Positions 5,841 through 7,756 of a stretch of 7,756 nucleotides of DNA are shown here, one piece after another. A model generated the notes under the pieces. It was not told the DNA's origin. It made no database searches and saw only the letters and a list, made by a program, of their open reading frames with translations. Numbering within the stretch: position 1 is the stretch's first letter; every line of letters starts with the position of its first letter. A program made the translations under genes and the position numbers. Source of the stretch: Deltaproteobacteria bacterium (GTDB lineage: Bacteria; Desulfobacterota; Binatia; UBA9968; CAXXLF01); NCBI GenBank assembly GCA_022571535.1, contig JACZXR010000094.1:1-7756 (forward strand). Direction: 5' to 3'.

Positions 5841-5986
5841 TTGCTCCCTATCCTGTTGTTGAAAGTCTCCAACTCACGATTCATGTCCTGCGGTGCTCAT
5901 TGCAAGGAAAATGCCAAGCCCATGACCCGCATTTCCCCTTGAATCAGCTAGGGATTTCGCTTAGTCTCAGGTCGGAAACACCTATA

Positions 5987-6006
5987 GTGGTTGACCACAA
6001 CCGGTT
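5987..6006. promoter_or_regulatory. Overlapping short dyads upstream of the AAA+ fusion gene
   Basis: Three overlapping inverted repeats crowd into 20 bp: GTGGT/ACCAC (5987-5998), GGTTG/CAACC (5989-6002) and the palindrome AACCGGTT (5999-6006). They sit about 50 bp before the ATG at 6058. Such clustering could mark an operator, perhaps for self-regulation through the protein's own Fis-type HTH, but it is short enough to be chance. Confidence 0.2.
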
Positions 6007-6057
6007 CCTGTGACCTTAAGTGGTGCTACCCGCTCAACCGCGCAGACGTAGGGCCGT

Positions 6058-7756
6058 ATGGCGCAACGAGATCCACCGCTGCATTTTGCCGCTTCCATAG
6101 TGGGCAATTCACCGGCCATTTCCGCCCTGCGAGATCAGATCCACCATTTAGCCTCATTCGACACTATCGGGAATCCTCATATCCCTTCTCTGCTGCTCTA
6201 CGGGGAAACGGGCACGGGCAAGGGACTCGTGGCGCGTGTCAATCACGACAGTGGCCCTCGTGCCCACAAGCCCTTCATCAATATCAACTGTGCTGCCATT
6301 CCGGAGACGCTGCTGGAGGCGGAATTATTTGGCTTCGAGGCCGGGGCTTTTACCGACGCCAAAAGAGCCAAGCCCGGCCTCTTTGCGGCTGCTTCAACAG
6401 GGACACTTTTTTTGGACGAGATCGAGGCGCTCCCCATGCCGCTCCAGGGCAAGTTTCTCAAAGCCGTTGAGGAGAAGCTCGTACGGCGCCTGGGAGCAGT
6501 GGCGGAACACCAGGTGGACGTCAAGCTCATTGCGGCGACCCAGCAGGATCTGAACCGTCTTGTCACCGAAGGGCGCTTCCGCGCTGACCTGTACCACCGG
6601 CTGGCGGTGGTGGTCATAGAAGTCCCGCCCTTACGTGAGCGTGGGGCGGATAGTGTGCTGTTGGCGCAGCATTTTTTGAGCCAGTATGCGGATGCGCATG
6701 GGCTGGTGCCGAAACAGCTAAGCAAAGACGCCGAGGCGTGGCTAGTGGGTTATGTCTGGCCGGGCAACGTGCGCGAGCTGGGCCATCAGATGGAGCGGGT
6801 TACACTGTTAGGCCAGGAGTCTGTCGTCGACGCACACACCCTGGAACAGATGTGCCTCGTGCAGCCGCCTATGACGCCAGTTGAGCAACCTCCCCAGGGT
6901 GACAGCGAGCCTCTCGATGAACCTGCGCGGATTCGAGAGGTCCTCATCCGGACGGGAGGCAATGTTGGGCGAGCGGCGCGTCTCTTGGGTCTAACCCGTA
7001 ATGCCTTGCGCTACCGCATACGCCGGTATGGGATTGAGCGCACGAGCTGGGAGGGCCAGGGCACGGCAGGTGTGACACCGCCTTCTATCTCTAAGGAAAA
7101 GGAAGCCACCCGTTTGCACGAGACCGGCGGCGGTGGATCCCCAAGTGTAGGTCCCCAGGTCCGACCACCTGCCGGGGAACAGAAACCGGTGGCTGCGTTC
7201 CAGGGAAAGGCGCGAAGCGCGGCAGGCAGTCTAGCCCGGTGGCAGCCCTGGGCCCCGCAGTTCGAGCCGGTGTCGATCGAGAGGATGGCCTTCCCGCTGC
7301 CCGAGAAGCCGTCGATTGCCGTGCTGCCGTTCGCCAATCTCGGCGGTAATGCCAAGGACGCCTACATCGCCGACGGCCTCACCGAGAACATCATCACCGC
7401 CCTGTCGCAAATTCCGCGCATCTTCGTCATCGCCTGCAAGTCGAGCTTTCGCTACAAGGGCAAGACAGTGAAGGTGCAGCAGGTAGCAGAGGAGCTGGGG
7501 GTGCGCTACGTCCTCGATGGAAGCGTGCAGAAGGCAGGCGATCGCGTGCGCGTCACCACCCAGCTCATCGACGCCAAGATCGGCAACCACCTTTGGGCCG
7601 AGCGCTACGACCGCGAGCTCGAGGACATATTCGCAATCCAGGATGAGATCTCTGAGGCCATCGCCGGCGCCGTCGCGCCCGCATTCGTGACAGCGGAAGC
7701 GCGGCGAGCTCGGCGCAAGGCGCCGAAGAACCTCGACGCGTGGGACTATGTCATGC
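6058..7756 (+). CDS. Sigma-54-type AAA+ activator / Fis HTH / TolB-like domain fusion (partial, C-terminus off the right edge)
   Basis: An open frame of 566 codons that runs off the window. Residues 14-250 are a sigma-54 interaction AAA+ domain: Walker A GETGTGKG (49-56, Lys55), a GAFTDA loop (96-101) in place of GAFTGA, Walker B GTLFLDEI (115-122), FRADLYHRL with the arginines (174-182) and WPGNVREL (234-241). Residues 289-328 are a Fis-type HTH (GGNVGRAARLLGLTRNALRY). A Gly/Pro-rich linker (330-400) leads to IERMAFPLPEKPSIAVLPF (407-425) and a TolB-like domain with YIADGLTENIITALS, LGVRYVLDGSVQKAGDRVRV and YDRELEDIFAIQDEI. TPR repeats are expected next. An in-frame TAG (6049-6051) just before the ATG rules out a longer N-terminus, so there is no receiver, GAF or PAS domain ahead of the ATPase. 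In known cyclase-TPR proteins this TolB-like part follows a class III adenylate cyclase domain, which is absent here. The protein is probably a cytoplasmic signalling regulator. Confidence 0.88.
   Translation, partial: MAQRDPPLHFAASIVGNSPAISALRDQIHHLASFDTIGNPHIPSLLLYGETGTGKGLVARVNHDSGPRAHKPFININCAAIPETLLEAELFGFEAGAFTDAKRAKPGLFAAASTGTLFLDEIEALPMPLQGKFLKAVEEKLVRRLGAVAEHQVDVKLIAATQQDLNRLVTEGRFRADLYHRLAVVVIEVPPLRERGADSVLLAQHFLSQYADAHGLVPKQLSKDAEAWLVGYVWPGNVRELGHQMERVTLLGQESVVDAHTLEQMCLVQPPMTPVEQPPQGDSEPLDEPARIREVLIRTGGNVGRAARLLGLTRNALRYRIRRYGIERTSWEGQGTAGVTPPSISKEKEATRLHETGGGGSPSVGPQVRPPAGEQKPVAAFQGKARSAAGSLARWQPWAPQFEPVSIERMAFPLPEKPSIAVLPFANLGGNAKDAYIADGLTENIITALSQIPRIFVIACKSSFRYKGKTVKVQQVAEELGVRYVLDGSVQKAGDRVRVTTQLIDAKIGNHLWAERYDRELEDIFAIQDEISEAIAGAVAPAFVTAEARRARRKAPKNLDAWDYVM

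Larger units (their letters stand above)
5804..6057. other. Divergent intergenic region before the AAA+ fusion gene
   Basis: 254 bp between the minus-strand hypothetical gene and the plus-strand AAA+ fusion gene. It holds two small dyads that are listed separately. No sigma-54 (-24 GG/-12 GC) promoter and no clear sigma-70 promoter was found. A 64-codon plus-strand frame in it has no ribosome site or familiar sequence and is not called. Confidence 0.4.

Noticed and set aside
5819..6013. A 64-codon plus-strand frame before the AAA+ gene
   Set aside because: It begins with a GTG without a ribosome site, resembles no known protein, and crosses the small dyads.
5991..6470. A 159-codon plus-strand open frame overlapping the AAA+ gene start
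   Set aside because: It is a shadow of the AAA+ gene in another frame: the 6058 frame carries Walker A, GAFTDA and Walker B over the same bases, while this one has no recognisable motif.
7231..7590. A 119-codon minus-strand frame over the TolB-like region
   Set aside because: It is antisense to a frame with clear TolB-like motifs; such open antisense frames are common in GC-rich coding DNA.

Overview
The window looks like chromosomal DNA from an environmental Gram-negative-type bacterium, probably a metagenome-derived or uncultured lineage. No rRNA or tRNA fixes the taxon. The combination of a CO-dehydrogenase-like molybdenum hydroxylase operon, several ACMSD-type amidohydrolases and a large sigma-54/TolB-like fusion protein is typical of metabolically versatile soil or marine groups (uncultured Proteobacteria, Tectomicrobia-like lineages). 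That placement is inference only.

Region 1 (1-3661, all minus strand) reads as a catabolic operon. In transcription order it holds amidohydrolase A (3661-2573), amidohydrolase B (2515-1373), a 49-residue piece of a third amidohydrolase N-terminus (1246-1097), the FAD subunit CoxM (1086-190) and the [2Fe-2S] subunit CoxS (200 to beyond the left edge). The CoxS start overlaps the CoxM stop by 11 bp. A good minus-strand promoter candidate (TTGACA at 1326-1321) precedes the short fragment, so the cox part may be transcribed separately from A and B. The molybdopterin subunit (CoxL type) would be expected just left of position 1. The set suggests hydroxylation of a small organic or aromatic substrate, plus hydrolysis or decarboxylation by the amidohydrolases; the substrate cannot be read from the sequence.

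Region 2 (3662-4158) is a 497-bp divergent intergenic region rich in dyads: a perfect 9-bp inverted repeat, then an 8-bp hairpin whose 3' arm contains the Shine-Dalgarno of a 21-codon leader-like ORF. It precedes a plus-strand cupin of the cysteine-dioxygenase-like fold (4159-4713), possibly part of the same pathway.

Region 3 (4714-5293) has no confident gene. It holds a weak 69-codon ORF and a REP/BIME-like pair of GTAA-loop hairpins enclosed by a 12-bp inverted repeat, between the converging cupin gene and the next gene.

Region 4 (5294-5803, minus) is a small, relatively AT-rich hypothetical protein with a signal peptide or membrane anchor and no recognised family.

Region 5 (6058-7756, plus, runs off the right edge) is the most unusual gene. 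It is an N-terminally 'bare' sigma-54 AAA+ activator module (with GAFTDA instead of GAFTGA) and a Fis-type HTH, fused through a low-complexity linker to the TolB-like domain that normally follows class III adenylate cyclase domains in cyclase-TPR proteins. The cyclase domain itself is absent at this position.
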